The notes beneath the pieces were generated by a model. That model was not told the origin of the DNA. It made no database searches and saw only the letters and a program-made list of their open reading frames with translations. The translations under genes and the position numbers were made by a program. From PFJX01 sp964393825 (GTDB lineage: Bacteria; Pseudomonadota; Gammaproteobacteria; Burkholderiales; Thiobacillaceae): a stretch of DNA of 64,000 nt. Below are positions 18,262 through 27,582 of the stretch, piece after piece. The stretch covers positions 1 to 64,000 of the forward strand of contig CAYMUY010000022.1 of assembly GCA_964393825.1 (NCBI GenBank). Reading direction: 5' to 3'. The first letter of the stretch is position 1. Every line of letters begins with the position of its first letter.

Positions 18262-19128
18262 TCAGTTCGGCGACGGCTTGCGCATGAGTTGCGCGCACAG
18301 GCGGGCCAGTTCGCGCTTCATCTCGCGACGGTCGATGATGCGGTCGACGGCGCCATGCTCGACCAGGAACTCGGCGCGCTGGAAGCCTTCCGGCAGGGTC
18401 TCGCGCACGGTCTGCTCGATCACGCGCGGGCCGGCGAAACCGATCAACGCCTTCGGTTCGGCGACGATCACGTCGCCCAGCATGGCGAAACTCGCCGACA
18501 CACCGCCCATGGTCGGATCGGTCAGCACCGAGATGAAAGGCAGCCGGTTGGCGGTCAACTGGGTCAGCGCCGCCGAGGTCTTGGCCATCTGCATCAGCGA
18601 GGTGAGGCCTTCCTGCATCCGCGCGCCACCGCTGGCGGAGACGCAGATGAACGGTTTCTTGTCGCGGATCGAGGCTTCGACGCCGCGGACGAAACGCTCG
18701 CCCACCACCGAGCCCATGGAGCCACCCATGAAACGGAATTCGAAGGCGGCAGCCGTTACCGGCACGCCGTGCATGCGGCCTTCCATGACCACCAGGGCGT
18801 CCTTCTCGTCGGTATCCCGCGTCGCATCGCTCAGACGATCGACATAACGCTTGCTGTCCTTGAACTTGAGCGCGTCCTGAGGCAACACGCTGGCGCCGAT
18901 CTCGCCGCGGCCCTCTTCGTCCAGCAACAGATCCAGGCGCCGGCGCGCGCCGATGCGGAGATGGTGACCGCATTGCGGGCAGACGTGCTGGCTCAGTTCC
19001 AGGTCGGCCGTGTAGAGCACGGCGTCACAGGACGGACATTTGTTCCAGACACCCTCGGGTACCACCTTCTTGCTGGCCTCGACGCGCCGTTGAATCTTGG
19101 GGGGAATGAGTTTCTGAAACCAGCTCAT
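18262..19128 (-). CDS. accD: Acetyl-CoA carboxylase carboxyltransferase beta subunit
   Basis: This 288-aa protein pairs with AccA to transfer the carboxyl group from carboxybiotin to acetyl-CoA in fatty-acid synthesis. The N-terminal zinc ribbon uses C31, C34, C50 and C53. The crotonase-like core contains SASGGARMQEG and PTMGGVSASF. It lies 10 bp downstream of trpA in reading direction, the common trpA-accD-folC arrangement. Confidence 0.97.
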   Translation of the reverse strand: MSWFQKLIPPKIQRRVEASKKVVPEGVWNKCPSCDAVLYTADLELSQHVCPQCGHHLRIGARRRLDLLLDEEGRGEIGASVLPQDALKFKDSKRYVDRLSDATRDTDEKDALVVMEGRMHGVPVTAAAFEFRFMGGSMGSVVGERFVRGVEASIRDKKPFICVSASGGARMQEGLTSLMQMAKTSAALTQLTANRLPFISVLTDPTMGGVSASFAMLGDVIVAEPKALIGFAGPRVIEQTVRETLPEGFQRAEFLVEHGAVDRIIDRREMKRELARLCAQLMRKPSPN

Positions 19129-19138
19129 GGTCTTTCCT

Positions 19139-19936
19139 TTACTTGTCCAGGGCGGCGCGGACGCCGGCCACGAATTGTTTCACATTGGCGAGGATCGCAT
19201 CCGGCGGCGAGGTTTCGATCTCCCGCACGATGCGCGAACCGATGACCACGGCATCGGCCACTTCAGCCACCTGGCGCGCCGTTTCCGCGTCGCTGATGCC
19301 GAAGCCGACGCCCACCGGCAAGCCGGTGGCGGCGTGGATGGCCGGCAGGCGCGCGGCGACTTCGCTCATGTCGATGGTCGCGGCGCCGGTCACTCCCTTG
19401 AGCGAGACGTAATAGATGAATCCCCGCGCCTGGCGGGCGACGGCGTCCACCCGGGTCGCCGGCGTGGTCGGCGCCAGCAGGTAGATGTTGTCCAGTCCGG
19501 CGGCGGCGCATTTGGCGGCGAACTCGGCGGATTCCTCGGGCGGGTAATCGACAGTCAGCACGCCGTCCACGCCGGCAGTGGCGGCGGCGGCGCAAAAACC
19601 GTCCCAGCCCATCGCCTCGATCGGATTGGCGTAGCCCATCAGCACCACCGGCGTGACGGCGTTGGTCTGGCGGAACGCAGTGACCATGGCGAGCACGTCG
19701 CGCAGGCCGACACCGTGCTTCAACGCCCGCTCGCTGGCCCGCTGGATGGTCGGCCCATCCGCCATCGGGTCGGAGAACGGCACCCCCAGTTCCAGGATGT
19801 CGGCGCCGCCCTCGACCAGGGCGTGCATCAAGGGCACGGTGATCGCGGGCGACGGATCGCCGGCGGTGATGAAGGGAATCAGCGCCTTGCGGCCCTGGGC
19901 TTTGAGTTGGGTGAAGGTTTGGCCGATTCGGCTCAT
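19139..19936 (-). CDS. trpA: Tryptophan synthase alpha chain
   Basis: This 265-aa TIM-barrel subunit cleaves indole-3-glycerol phosphate. Catalytic residues by family are E49 (LELGVPFSDP) and D60 (ADGPTIQ). ATG 19936 is preceded by AGGAAAT; the longer GTG frame to 19957 was rejected. TrpA normally follows trpB directly, but here a hicAB pair and short gaps of about 73 and 16 bp intervene. No defect is visible in the protein. Confidence 0.96.
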   Translation of the reverse strand: MSRIGQTFTQLKAQGRKALIPFITAGDPSPAITVPLMHALVEGGADILELGVPFSDPMADGPTIQRASERALKHGVGLRDVLAMVTAFRQTNAVTPVVLMGYANPIEAMGWDGFCAAAATAGVDGVLTVDYPPEESAEFAAKCAAAGLDNIYLLAPTTPATRVDAVARQARGFIYYVSLKGVTGAATIDMSEVAARLPAIHAATGLPVGVGFGISDAETARQVAEVADAVVIGSRIVREIETSPPDAILANVKQFVAGVRAALDK

Positions 19937-20009
19937 GGGATGATTTCCTAATGTCACAGCTTGTTCAGCGCTAATTCCGGGGTTTCTTGTGATTTGTACG
20001 CAAGAATCG

Positions 20010-20222
20010 CTACGCGAACATCAGCCGCTCTCCCTTCGGTTCAGGTATTGAATCGCCAAACTCTCTGGCTGTTTCCAGCCAAAGTCGCATGGCCTCCTTG
20101 ACATTGGCGAGTGCACTTTCCTGGGTATCCCCGTGTGCCATGCACCCTGGCAATTCAGGCGCCTCCGCAATAAAAACCGCATCCACGGAGCTCCAGTAAA
20201 GAATGATTTCATAAGGATCCAT
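20010..20222 (-). CDS. hicB: HicB-family antitoxin
   Basis: This 70-aa protein has the HicB/RNase-H-like fold signature: an early strand with WSSVDAVFIAEAPELPGCMAHGDT, then a helix ESALANVKEAMRLWLE. HicB neutralises the HicA mRNA interferase. The ATG at 20222 overlaps the hicA stop in a TAATG junction. This short form lacks an obvious C-terminal DNA-binding domain, so autoregulation may be weak or need the complex. It lies on the same strand as trpB and trpA, between them. Confidence 0.85.
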   Translation of the reverse strand: MDPYEIILYWSSVDAVFIAEAPELPGCMAHGDTQESALANVKEAMRLWLETAREFGDSIPEPKGERLMFA

Positions 20223-20476
20223 TACATATCCCTCGCCAATTGATACCGCTGGATGATGTTGCGAGCTTGTCTTACCTGATAAGACTTGGCTTTGGACCCA
20301 TCACGTTGCAAATTGATCTTCTCCGGCACCCCATTCTTCCTGAACACATGGTGGCTGTCCTTCGTCCGCATTTCAAACCCGATATCGAGCAGCAAACCAC
20401 GTCGATCATCGAAATCAATGTTGGCATCCGAGAGCCCTCGCAGTATCCGGCAAAGAAGCTTCTCGTAATTTCCCAT
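20222..20476 (-). CDS. hicA: HicA-family mRNA interferase toxin
   Basis: This 84-aa dsRBD-like toxin has its conserved histidine in KDSHHVF. Family members cut mRNA independently of translation. The start was set at ATG 20476 (MGNYEKLL), preceded by GGAGGGG, rather than the longer frame to 20545 that runs into trpB. It begins 16 bp after the trpB stop and is therefore very likely co-transcribed with the trp genes. The N-terminus is slightly longer than in the shortest HicA proteins. Confidence 0.85.
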   Translation of the reverse strand: MGNYEKLLCRILRGLSDANIDFDDRRGLLLDIGFEMRTKDSHHVFRKNGVPEKINLQRDGSKAKSYQVRQARNIIQRYQLARDM

Positions 20477-20492
20477 TCCATCCCCTCCGAAC

Positions 20493-21722
20493 TTACAGTT
20501 CGATTTCCGCCAGCTTCGCCACCGTATTGATGTCCTTGTCGCCACGCCCGGACAGGTTCACCAGCAGGATGCGGTCCTTGTCCATGGCGGGCGCGATCTT
20601 GGCGGCGTGCGCCAGGGCGTGGCTGGATTCCAGGGCGGGGATGATGCCTTCAAAACGACAGAGGTCGTGGAAGGCCTTCAAAGCTTCATCGTCGTTGATC
20701 GCCACATATTCGGCGCGGCCGCTGTCCTTCAGCCAACTGTGCTCCGGGCCGACGCCGGGGTAGTCGAGGCCGGCGGAGACCGAATGGGTTTCGATGATCT
20801 GGCCGTTGGCGTCCTGCATCAGGTAGGAGCGGAAGCCGTGCAGCACGCCGGGGGTGCCGGCCGACAGCGGCGCCGCGTGCTGGCCGCTGGCAATGCCGTG
20901 GCCGCCGGCCTCGACGCCGATCAGGCGCACGCCGGCGACCGGGATGTAGGGATGGAAGATGCCGATGGCGTTGGAGCCACCGCCGACGCAGGCAATCACG
21001 GCGTCCGGCTGGCGACCGAGCATCTCGGCCATCTGTACCTTGGATTCCTCGCCAATGACGCACTGGAAGTCGCGCACCAGCATCGGGTAGGGGTGCGGGC
21101 CGGCGGCGGTGCCAAGGATGTAGAAGGTGGATTCAACGTTGGTGACCCAGTCGCGCATGGCTTCGTTGAGCGCGTCCTTGAGTGTCCTGGAGCCGGATTC
21201 GACGCCCACCACCCTGGCGCCGAGCAGCTTCATGCGGAACACGTTGGGGGACTGCCGCTTGATGTCCTCGGCCCCCATGTAGACCACGCATTCCATGCCG
21301 TAGCGCGCCGCGACCGTCGCGGAGGCGACGCCATGCTGGCCGGCGCCGGTCTCGGCGATCACCCGCTTCTTGCCCATCCGCCGCGCCAGCAGCGCCTGGC
21401 CGATGGTGTTGTTGATCTTGTGGGCGCCGGTATGGTTGAGATCCTCGCGCTTGAGGTAGATCTGGGCGCCGCCAAGCGCTTCCGACCAGCGTTTCGCGTG
21501 GTAGATGGGGCTGGGGCGGCCGACGTAATGACGCAGTTCGTGATGGAATTCAGCCAGGAAATCGGGGTCGAGGCGAGCCGCCTCATATTCCTGCCTGAGT
21601 TCATCCAGCGCGGCCATCAGGGTCTCGGCGACGAACACCCCGCCGTAAGGACCGAAGTGGCCTTTCGCGTCGGGCAGCGACGACCCGGTTGCCTTCTCGG
21701 CTGCCATCTGTGACTTATGCAT
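20493..21722 (-). CDS. trpB: Tryptophan synthase beta chain
   Basis: This 409-aa PLP enzyme condenses indole with serine. The PLP lysine is K102 in NHTGAHKINN, and ACVGGGSNAIG binds the phosphate. Length is normal. It starts inside the end of trpF (8-bp overlap). It pairs functionally with TrpA, from which it is separated by hicAB. Confidence 0.97.
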   Translation of the reverse strand: MHKSQMAAEKATGSSLPDAKGHFGPYGGVFVAETLMAALDELRQEYEAARLDPDFLAEFHHELRHYVGRPSPIYHAKRWSEALGGAQIYLKREDLNHTGAHKINNTIGQALLARRMGKKRVIAETGAGQHGVASATVAARYGMECVVYMGAEDIKRQSPNVFRMKLLGARVVGVESGSRTLKDALNEAMRDWVTNVESTFYILGTAAGPHPYPMLVRDFQCVIGEESKVQMAEMLGRQPDAVIACVGGGSNAIGIFHPYIPVAGVRLIGVEAGGHGIASGQHAAPLSAGTPGVLHGFRSYLMQDANGQIIETHSVSAGLDYPGVGPEHSWLKDSGRAEYVAINDDEALKAFHDLCRFEGIIPALESSHALAHAAKIAPAMDKDRILLVNLSGRGDKDINTVAKLAEIEL

Positions 21723-22329
21723 TCCTTGCTTCCTTGATGAAGGCGGCGATCAGCGCCGCGTCCTTGATCCCTTTGCTCGCTTCGACACCACTGCTGACAT
21801 CCACCGCCCAGGGACGAACCGCGCGCACGGCCATGGCGACGCTGGCGGGAGCCAGGCCGCCGGCCAGCACCATCGGCCTGGGCAGATCGGCGGGAATCAA
21901 CGTCCAGTCGAAACGCTCGCCGGTACCGCCGTGGGCCGCTTCGCTCCAGGCATCCAGCAGCCAGCCCTGAGCGTCGTCGTACGAAGCGGCGGATTGTAGC
22001 AAATCGACTCCCGGCCTCACCCGGAAGGCCTTGAGGTAGGGCACGCCGAAAGATCGGCAGAACGCCGCCGCTTCCTCGCCATGGAATTGCAGGAGGTCGG
22101 GCCGCGCAGTTTCAAGGACGGTCGTGACCTCCGCCTCGGTCGGGTTGACGAACAAGGCGACCGTGGACACGAAGGGCGGCAGCGCGCGGCCGATGGCTCG
22201 CGCCTGCTCCGGCGTGACATGACGCGGGCTGTTCGCCACGAAGACCAGGCCGATGGCATCGGCGCCGGCCTGGGCGGCGGCGAGTCCATCCTCGACGCGA
22301 GTGATGCCGCAGATCTTGATTCGGGTCAT
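21715..22329 (-). CDS. trpF: Phosphoribosylanthranilate isomerase
   Basis: This 204-aa TIM barrel catalyses the isomerisation step of tryptophan synthesis. The general-base cysteine is C7 in KICGITR. GLVFVANSPRHV and the C-terminal AVDVSSGVE are family motifs. It starts four bases after the truA stop, giving the compact truA-trpF-trpB order. Confidence 0.96.
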   Translation of the reverse strand: MTRIKICGITRVEDGLAAAQAGADAIGLVFVANSPRHVTPEQARAIGRALPPFVSTVALFVNPTEAEVTTVLETARPDLLQFHGEEAAAFCRSFGVPYLKAFRVRPGVDLLQSAASYDDAQGWLLDAWSEAAHGGTGERFDWTLIPADLPRPMVLAGGLAPASVAMAVRAVRPWAVDVSSGVEASKGIKDAALIAAFIKEARNA

Positions 22330-22333
22330 GGGC

Positions 22334-23125
22334 TCAGGAATGGGCGGTGAGTGAAATCAGGGGATGGACGGGCAAGCCATGGCGGGCATCGTAGCGCACG
22401 CCGGCCAGGTAGAGGCCGTCGGGCACGAAAGTGGCGGCGGCCAGGCCGCGGTCGCGACTGGCCAGGACCTCCGCCAGCCAGTCCGGCTCGCGCCGGCCCA
22501 GCCCCACCCAAAGCAGGGAACCGACCATGTTGCGCACCTGGTGATGGAGGAAGGCATTGGCACGGAACTGGAAGGTGAGCATGTCGCCGGCACGGGTGAC
22601 GCTGGCCTCGCGCAACTCGCGCACCGGTGACTTCGCCTGGCACTCGGCGGCGCGGAAGGCGGAAAAATCATGGGTACCGAGCAACGCGGCGGCGGCGCGG
22701 TTCATCACGATTTCATCGATGTGGCCATGCATCCAGCCGACCCGCCCGGCCAGCAAGGCGGGACGCACGGGACGATTGAGCAGGAAATACCGGTAGAGCC
22801 GCTCTTCCGCGGCGAACCGGGCATGAAAATCGTCCGTTACCAATCGCACCCAGAGCACCGAGATCCCTTCCGGCAGGTGGGCATTGACGCCACGCACCCA
22901 AGCCTGCTCCGGACGCGGGTTGCAGGCATCGAAATGCGCCACCTGGGCACTGGCATGGACACCGGCATCGGTGCGCCCCGCCGCGGTCAGCTTGACCGGT
23001 GCGCCATGGATGGCCGCCAACGCGGTCTCCAGGCGATCCTGCACGGTATGGCCGCCGGGCTGGGTCTGCCAGCCATGGAAGGCGCGGCCGTCGTATTCCA
23101 GGCCGATGGCTATGCGTTGAACCAT
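22334..23125 (-). CDS. truA: tRNA pseudouridine(38-40) synthase
   Basis: This 263-aa enzyme modifies the tRNA anticodon stem-loop. The catalytic Asp is D53 in AGRTDAGVHA. YDGRAFHGWQ and FLHHQVRNMVG are diagnostic. It overlaps the 3' end of the membrane-protein gene by 16 bp. The fimV-truA-trpF neighbourhood is typical of betaproteobacteria. Confidence 0.97.
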   Translation of the reverse strand: MVQRIAIGLEYDGRAFHGWQTQPGGHTVQDRLETALAAIHGAPVKLTAAGRTDAGVHASAQVAHFDACNPRPEQAWVRGVNAHLPEGISVLWVRLVTDDFHARFAAEERLYRYFLLNRPVRPALLAGRVGWMHGHIDEIVMNRAAAALLGTHDFSAFRAAECQAKSPVRELREASVTRAGDMLTFQFRANAFLHHQVRNMVGSLLWVGLGRREPDWLAEVLASRDRGLAAATFVPDGLYLAGVRYDARHGLPVHPLISLTAHS

Positions 23126-23700
23126 AGCAACAAGGCCGCGAGGAAAGTGGGCAGTACGAGGTCATGCGAACGCATGGGCCGGACATCGAGATGGAGTGTG
23201 ATCGGCAGGTCGGCGCCCAGTTCGTCGCTGAACAGGCGGCGAAGATTGCCGCGCCCGCGCTCCAGCCCCTCGATGGCGCGCAGCGTCAGCCCCAGGCGCA
23301 GGGCGATGCGCTCCGCCCCCAGGCCGATGCGGGCGAAGGGCAGGAACAGGGTAAAGAGCCCGGCCATCAAGGCCTCCGTCGACAGGCGCAGGACAAGCAC
23401 ATCCAGCCAGAGCAGGAGCACGAGCAAGCGAAATGCCTGCTGGCCCCCGTGGGCGAGCCCCTCGATCGTGGGGGAAAGCCCCCCCAGCCCGGCCAACGCC
23501 GGCTCCCCAGGCAGGCTGTAGGCATAGCCCAGGAACAGCACCAGCAGCAGCCAGCGCGTGCGCCAGACCAGGTGCCAGGGTTGGCGGCGGCGGTCGACCG
23601 CCAGGGCGAGCAGCAGCAACAGTGGCATCAGGAAAAAAGGCAGCCCTGGGATTGCCAGGGCTGCCAGGAGATAGATCAGGATGCGACTTGCCGGATGCAA
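23110..23700 (-). CDS. Membrane protein, possibly EcfT/CbiQ-like
   Basis: This 196-aa protein has several hydrophobic segments (ILIYLLAALAIPGLPFFLM, LLLALAV, WLLLVLFLGYAY, a later leucine-rich pair) and ends in a hydrophobic FLAALLLWF. The layout and the region around LTLRAIEGLERGRGN resemble EcfT/CbiQ transmembrane subunits, but no ATPase lies beside it. The start is TTG at 23700: AAGGAG lies five bases upstream and overlaps the fimV stop (TAAGGAG). It overlaps truA by 16 bp. The function is not established. Confidence 0.6.
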   Translation of the reverse strand: MHPASRILIYLLAALAIPGLPFFLMPLLLLLALAVDRRRQPWHLVWRTRWLLLVLFLGYAYSLPGEPALAGLGGLSPTIEGLAHGGQQAFRLLVLLLWLDVLVLRLSTEALMAGLFTLFLPFARIGLGAERIALRLGLTLRAIEGLERGRGNLRRLFSDELGADLPITLHLDVRPMRSHDLVLPTFLAALLLWFNA

Positions 23701-23709
23701 TGAAACTCC

Positions 23710-26538
23710 TTAGCCCGCCTCGGCCAGCAGCTTGTCGGCATCCGCCTTCTGCTGGGCATCCCCTTCGCCCAGGACTTCCTGAAGAATTTCCCGAGCGCCT
23801 TCCTGGTCGCCCATTTCCAGATAGGCGCGCGCCAAATCCAGCTTGGTATTCACTTCTTCCCACAGTTCGGGATCGATGGCGTCAGCCGGCGGTGTAGCGG
23901 CCGGAGCCGTATCCACGACGTCTTCCCCGACCTCTTCGGCAGGCGCGGCCTCGAATGGCGCATCCGCCAGGAAGTCAAGCGGCTCGTCATCGCTGGCGGG
24001 AGCGAACTCTTCGACCAGGTCGGGGGCGGGTGACGCATCAACTTCCGCGACGAATGCCTCGGCTGTCGCCTGCACTTCCGGTTCCGCTGCAACGGGCACC
24101 TGCATCTCCAGGGCGGACTCCAGTTCGAGGTCGGCTGGCGTGGTATCCAGATCGAGATCGATTCCGGAAAGATCGAGTACCGGAACGGATGCCTCCTCCT
24201 CGCTCGTCGGCGTCGCCTCGGCAAAAGTCTCTGCCGCATCGAATTCCAGATCCGATCCCTGCTCGTCCCAGGCGGGCGCATCCGCGACGTCATAAGTCTC
24301 GGGCAAGGTTTCCGGTGTGGACTCGGGCGCCACGATCGGCTCGGGTTCATGGCTCGCCGGCGTCTCCCAACTCAACGGCTCAGGCTCAGGCTCCGGCGCG
24401 GCCACGGGCACCTGTGGGGCGGACTCGAACTCGAGGGAATAGTCTTTGTTGGAATGGTCCGCGCCGAAGTTGTCCTGTTTCGGAGCCTGCGCGGGAGGCG
24501 CAAGGGAATCGGCGGCGGCGGGGAGGTCGAAATCCTCATCCCGACCCGACGGCGGGAATGGCGCGTCCCAGTCATCCTCGGGCGTCTGATCTTGCGGCAT
24601 CGCCGCCAGTGGCGCCGCAAAAGCCGACGCGTCGGGACGGGCGGCGGGTTTGGCGGTGAAACTGGCGGCGGTGGACATCTCGGTGGCCGAGGCCCGATAA
24701 AGTGGATTGGACGGATCGATGCTGCGTCCCATCTCGGCGGCGCGCTGCCAGACCGGTCCGATACCACCCACGCCGGCATACAACTCGCTGGAAACGGTCT
24801 CGAAGGCCTGGGTATCCTTGCGTGCGGCATAGATTTCCAGCAGCTTCAGGGCGATTTCGTGACGGCTGGGATCCTTGTTCAGGGCCTCCTTGAGGATTTC
24901 CTCGGCCTGGGCATCGCGGCCGTAGGCCATGTAGACCTCGGCTTCGGCGATGGGATCGACCTCGTGGGTATCGATCGCCCCCAGACCCAGTCGGCTGAAA
25001 TCGGTCAGCAGCATGCTGCCTTCGGTGCTGATGCCGGCACCAGAGCTCGAAGCGCTGGAAGACGCGTTGAACACGGCGTTATTCTTGAACTCGCCGCCGG
25101 TCATGATGCTGTCCTCGAACTTGTTGAGGCCGTGGCGACGGCGGCTGCCGACCATCATCATCCACAACAACACCGACAGCAGGATGGCGGCCACGATGCC
25201 GCCGATGTAGAGCGGATTGCTGATGAAGGTCGAAATCCAGCTCGAGCCCTGGGGTGGCGCCGGCTCCGGCATTGCCACCGGCGCGGCGACGGGCTGCGCC
25301 TTCATCACCGGCGGGGGTGGCGCCACGGGAGGGGCTTCCGCTTCGGATGCGGCCTCGGCAGGAGCAGGCGCCGGAACCGGCATCGCCGCCGGGGCGACGG
25401 CGGCGGGCGCTGGTTCGGGTTGGACAGGAGCCTGAGCCTTCAACGCCAGCAGCTTCTGCATGTCGCTGACGGCGCGCTCGAGCTGGCCGACGCGATCCTG
25501 GGCCTCGCGCAAGGCGCGTCCCTTGGCCGCCAGTTCTTCTTCCAGTGCGTGCAATTTCTCCTGGGTCTTGCCGTCCACCCGACCGGTTGTGCCGGGCTCA
25601 CCCTTGGAGAGCTTGAGCATGTCCCGCGGCGCAGCGGCGGGCGCCGGTGTTTCCTCTGACTTGGGCGCGAGTTTCCCGGCCGCGGCTTCCGGCGTCCTGG
25701 CAGTTGCGGTTTCCTGTGCCATTTCCGCGACTTTCTGGCGGTAGGCGTGCCAGTCGGCAGCATGGCCGCGGACGGCACGGATGGCCTGATCGGGCGAAAC
25801 CTGGAGGTGAACAGCCTCGGAATCGGGCACATTGAGCACCCGGCCGCGCTTGAGGCGGTTCATGTTGTCCGCCAGGAAGGCATCCTGGTTGGCACGGTAG
25901 AGGCTGACCATCATCTGTTCGAGGGTCACGCCGTCCTGCTTCACCTTGGCGGCGATACCACGCAGCGTCTCGCCGGACTTGACCGGGCCATAGCGCCTGG
26001 GCTGTTTTGCGGGCGCGGCTTCAGGCGCCCGTGGCCGGGCACTTTCCGCGACCGGCTTGCGCTCCACGGGCGCGGCCAGTATTTGCGGCGGTGCGGTCCG
26101 CGCCGTCTCCGGCAGTGCTGCCGGCTGCGCCGGCCTGGCCTCGGCGGGTGGGTCCAGCAGGATGGTGTACTCGCGAAGCAGGCGGCCTGAATTCCAGTTG
26201 ACTTCGATCAACAGGTCGAGAAAGGGGTCGGCGATCGGCACGCTGGAACTGACCCGAATGACCGGTTGACCGTTGCTGCGTTGATCGATAGTGAAGCGCA
26301 AGGACGCAAGTGCCGCGATGCGGTCGATGCGCGCTTGCCGGAAGGCATCGGCGCCGGCGAGGGTGGCGGTGATCCCGGGCAACTCATCCTTGTTGACGGA
26401 CAGCAGTTCGATTTCGGCCTTGAGCGGTTGCCCTAATGCGGACTGGACACTGAGCTTGCCCAAACCCGCGGCGTCCACGCCTCCCGCAGCCAACAGCAAC
26501 GCCCACAGCAACCCGCTGATTTTCATGGTTTTATGCAT
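23710..26538 (-). CDS. fimV: FimV-type LysM/TPR polar hub protein
   Basis: This ~942-aa protein is known in pseudomonads for organising type IV pili, cAMP signalling and the T2SS at the pole. It has a signal peptide (SGLLWALLLAAGGVDA), a conserved N-terminal FimV domain (GLGKLSVQSALGQPLKAEI onward), a LysM motif (~200-260), a coiled coil, and one membrane helix (~450-475) following a Pro/Ala-rich stretch. A long acidic cytoplasmic region ends in a TPR-like C-terminus (DPELWEEVNTKLDLARAYLEM). I chose ATG 26538; ATG 26526 is possible. Upstream residues to 26586 look untranslated. A T2SS locus lies ~9 kb away. Confidence 0.9.
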   Translation of the reverse strand: MHKTMKISGLLWALLLAAGGVDAAGLGKLSVQSALGQPLKAEIELLSVNKDELPGITATLAGADAFRQARIDRIAALASLRFTIDQRSNGQPVIRVSSSVPIADPFLDLLIEVNWNSGRLLREYTILLDPPAEARPAQPAALPETARTAPPQILAAPVERKPVAESARPRAPEAAPAKQPRRYGPVKSGETLRGIAAKVKQDGVTLEQMMVSLYRANQDAFLADNMNRLKRGRVLNVPDSEAVHLQVSPDQAIRAVRGHAADWHAYRQKVAEMAQETATARTPEAAAGKLAPKSEETPAPAAAPRDMLKLSKGEPGTTGRVDGKTQEKLHALEEELAAKGRALREAQDRVGQLERAVSDMQKLLALKAQAPVQPEPAPAAVAPAAMPVPAPAPAEAASEAEAPPVAPPPPVMKAQPVAAPVAMPEPAPPQGSSWISTFISNPLYIGGIVAAILLSVLLWMMMVGSRRRHGLNKFEDSIMTGGEFKNNAVFNASSSASSSGAGISTEGSMLLTDFSRLGLGAIDTHEVDPIAEAEVYMAYGRDAQAEEILKEALNKDPSRHEIALKLLEIYAARKDTQAFETVSSELYAGVGGIGPVWQRAAEMGRSIDPSNPLYRASATEMSTAASFTAKPAARPDASAFAAPLAAMPQDQTPEDDWDAPFPPSGRDEDFDLPAAADSLAPPAQAPKQDNFGADHSNKDYSLEFESAPQVPVAAPEPEPEPLSWETPASHEPEPIVAPESTPETLPETYDVADAPAWDEQGSDLEFDAAETFAEATPTSEEEASVPVLDLSGIDLDLDTTPADLELESALEMQVPVAAEPEVQATAEAFVAEVDASPAPDLVEEFAPASDDEPLDFLADAPFEAAPAEEVGEDVVDTAPAATPPADAIDPELWEEVNTKLDLARAYLEMGDQEGAREILQEVLGEGDAQQKADADKLLAEAG

Positions 26539-26652
26539 CTCTCCGCCCTTATGTCCGCTTACCCTTGTGCCGCAATGACGCGCCAAACGACCTGAACCCG
26601 AGCAACTTTCCGTGATGTGTCATGGGCTTAGGCGCTCTACTTGAAGGAATGC

Positions 26653-27582
26653 TCACGTTAGCATCGAATTTGTCGGCTTATCAATCCAATTTTCCACGAC
26701 CGTCACGATCTGCGCGGCCTCCAGGCGCAGAGGATCGAAGACCAGCCAGAACTTGAGATGATTTTCCCGGGCCTGGATGCGGCCGACAAACACATCATCG
26801 CTGTCCGCCGCGTCGGTGGCCGGCGACGGGATGCCGGCGGGCAATTCGCTTTCCATCAGGGTGATGCCCTCGGCGCGGGTCAGGGCCTGGCGCAACTTCT
26901 CCAGTTCGATGCCGCGTTCGGCGCGAACATGCAGCATGACGGCGGCGCCAAAGAAGATCGGCGCCTGGATGCTGCTGTAGTCGACCGCGACCGCCCTGCC
27001 CAGGAGTCGCTCGGTGGCTTCGGCCAGAACGCTGTCATAAGCCTGGTCCGGCAACGGCATCAGATTGAAGGCAATCTGCAGCGGGAAGATCTCCGGATCC
27101 GGGCTATCCAGATTGAACAGGCCGCGGGTCTGGCTGGAGAGTTCATCGACGCCGACCTTGCCGGCCATTGCCACGGACAACGAGACGAAGGCATCGGCGC
27201 CTTGCAGGCCTGCCAGGGCATCGATCACCCCGAGCACCCGCGCCACGGCGACAGCGGGGGCCGGCTCGATGCCCGCGACGCCGACCACCGGCATGGCCGG
27301 CCGCACCGCGATTGCCTGGGCGGCCAGCATCTGGGCGGCGGCCGCGCGGGTCGCGACGACCAGGGCCTGGGTCCGGTTGAAGTCGAATTCGGCCTCGGTC
27401 ATGCATGGCCAATCCTTGCCGGCGAAAGCGACGGTGGTTTCCACCTCGTTCAGTGTCAGTGGATACAGCTTGCCGACGGCGACTTCGCGTTCTTCCAGCA
27501 AACGCAGGACGGCTTCACCAAGGGGGTCGTCGGCGCCCAGGACGGCCAGGTCGAAATGGGAAGTTTGTTCGCTCACCCTCAT
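26653..27582 (-). CDS. USG-1-like inactive homologue of aspartate-semialdehyde dehydrogenase
   Basis: This 309-aa protein has the two-domain Asd fold (N-terminal ADDPLGEAVLRLL dinucleotide-binding start, dimerisation domain with AFNLMPLPDQ). The catalytic-cysteine segment GGNC is replaced by VAGIEPAPA. This matches the USG-1 family found next to asd in pseudomonads. The ATG overlaps the asd stop (ATGA), so it is co-translated with the active enzyme. Whether it regulates or partners Asd is unknown. Confidence 0.8.
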   Translation of the reverse strand: MRVSEQTSHFDLAVLGADDPLGEAVLRLLEEREVAVGKLYPLTLNEVETTVAFAGKDWPCMTEAEFDFNRTQALVVATRAAAAQMLAAQAIAVRPAMPVVGVAGIEPAPAVAVARVLGVIDALAGLQGADAFVSLSVAMAGKVGVDELSSQTRGLFNLDSPDPEIFPLQIAFNLMPLPDQAYDSVLAEATERLLGRAVAVDYSSIQAPIFFGAAVMLHVRAERGIELEKLRQALTRAEGITLMESELPAGIPSPATDAADSDDVFVGRIQARENHLKFWLVFDPLRLEAAQIVTVVENWIDKPTNSMLT

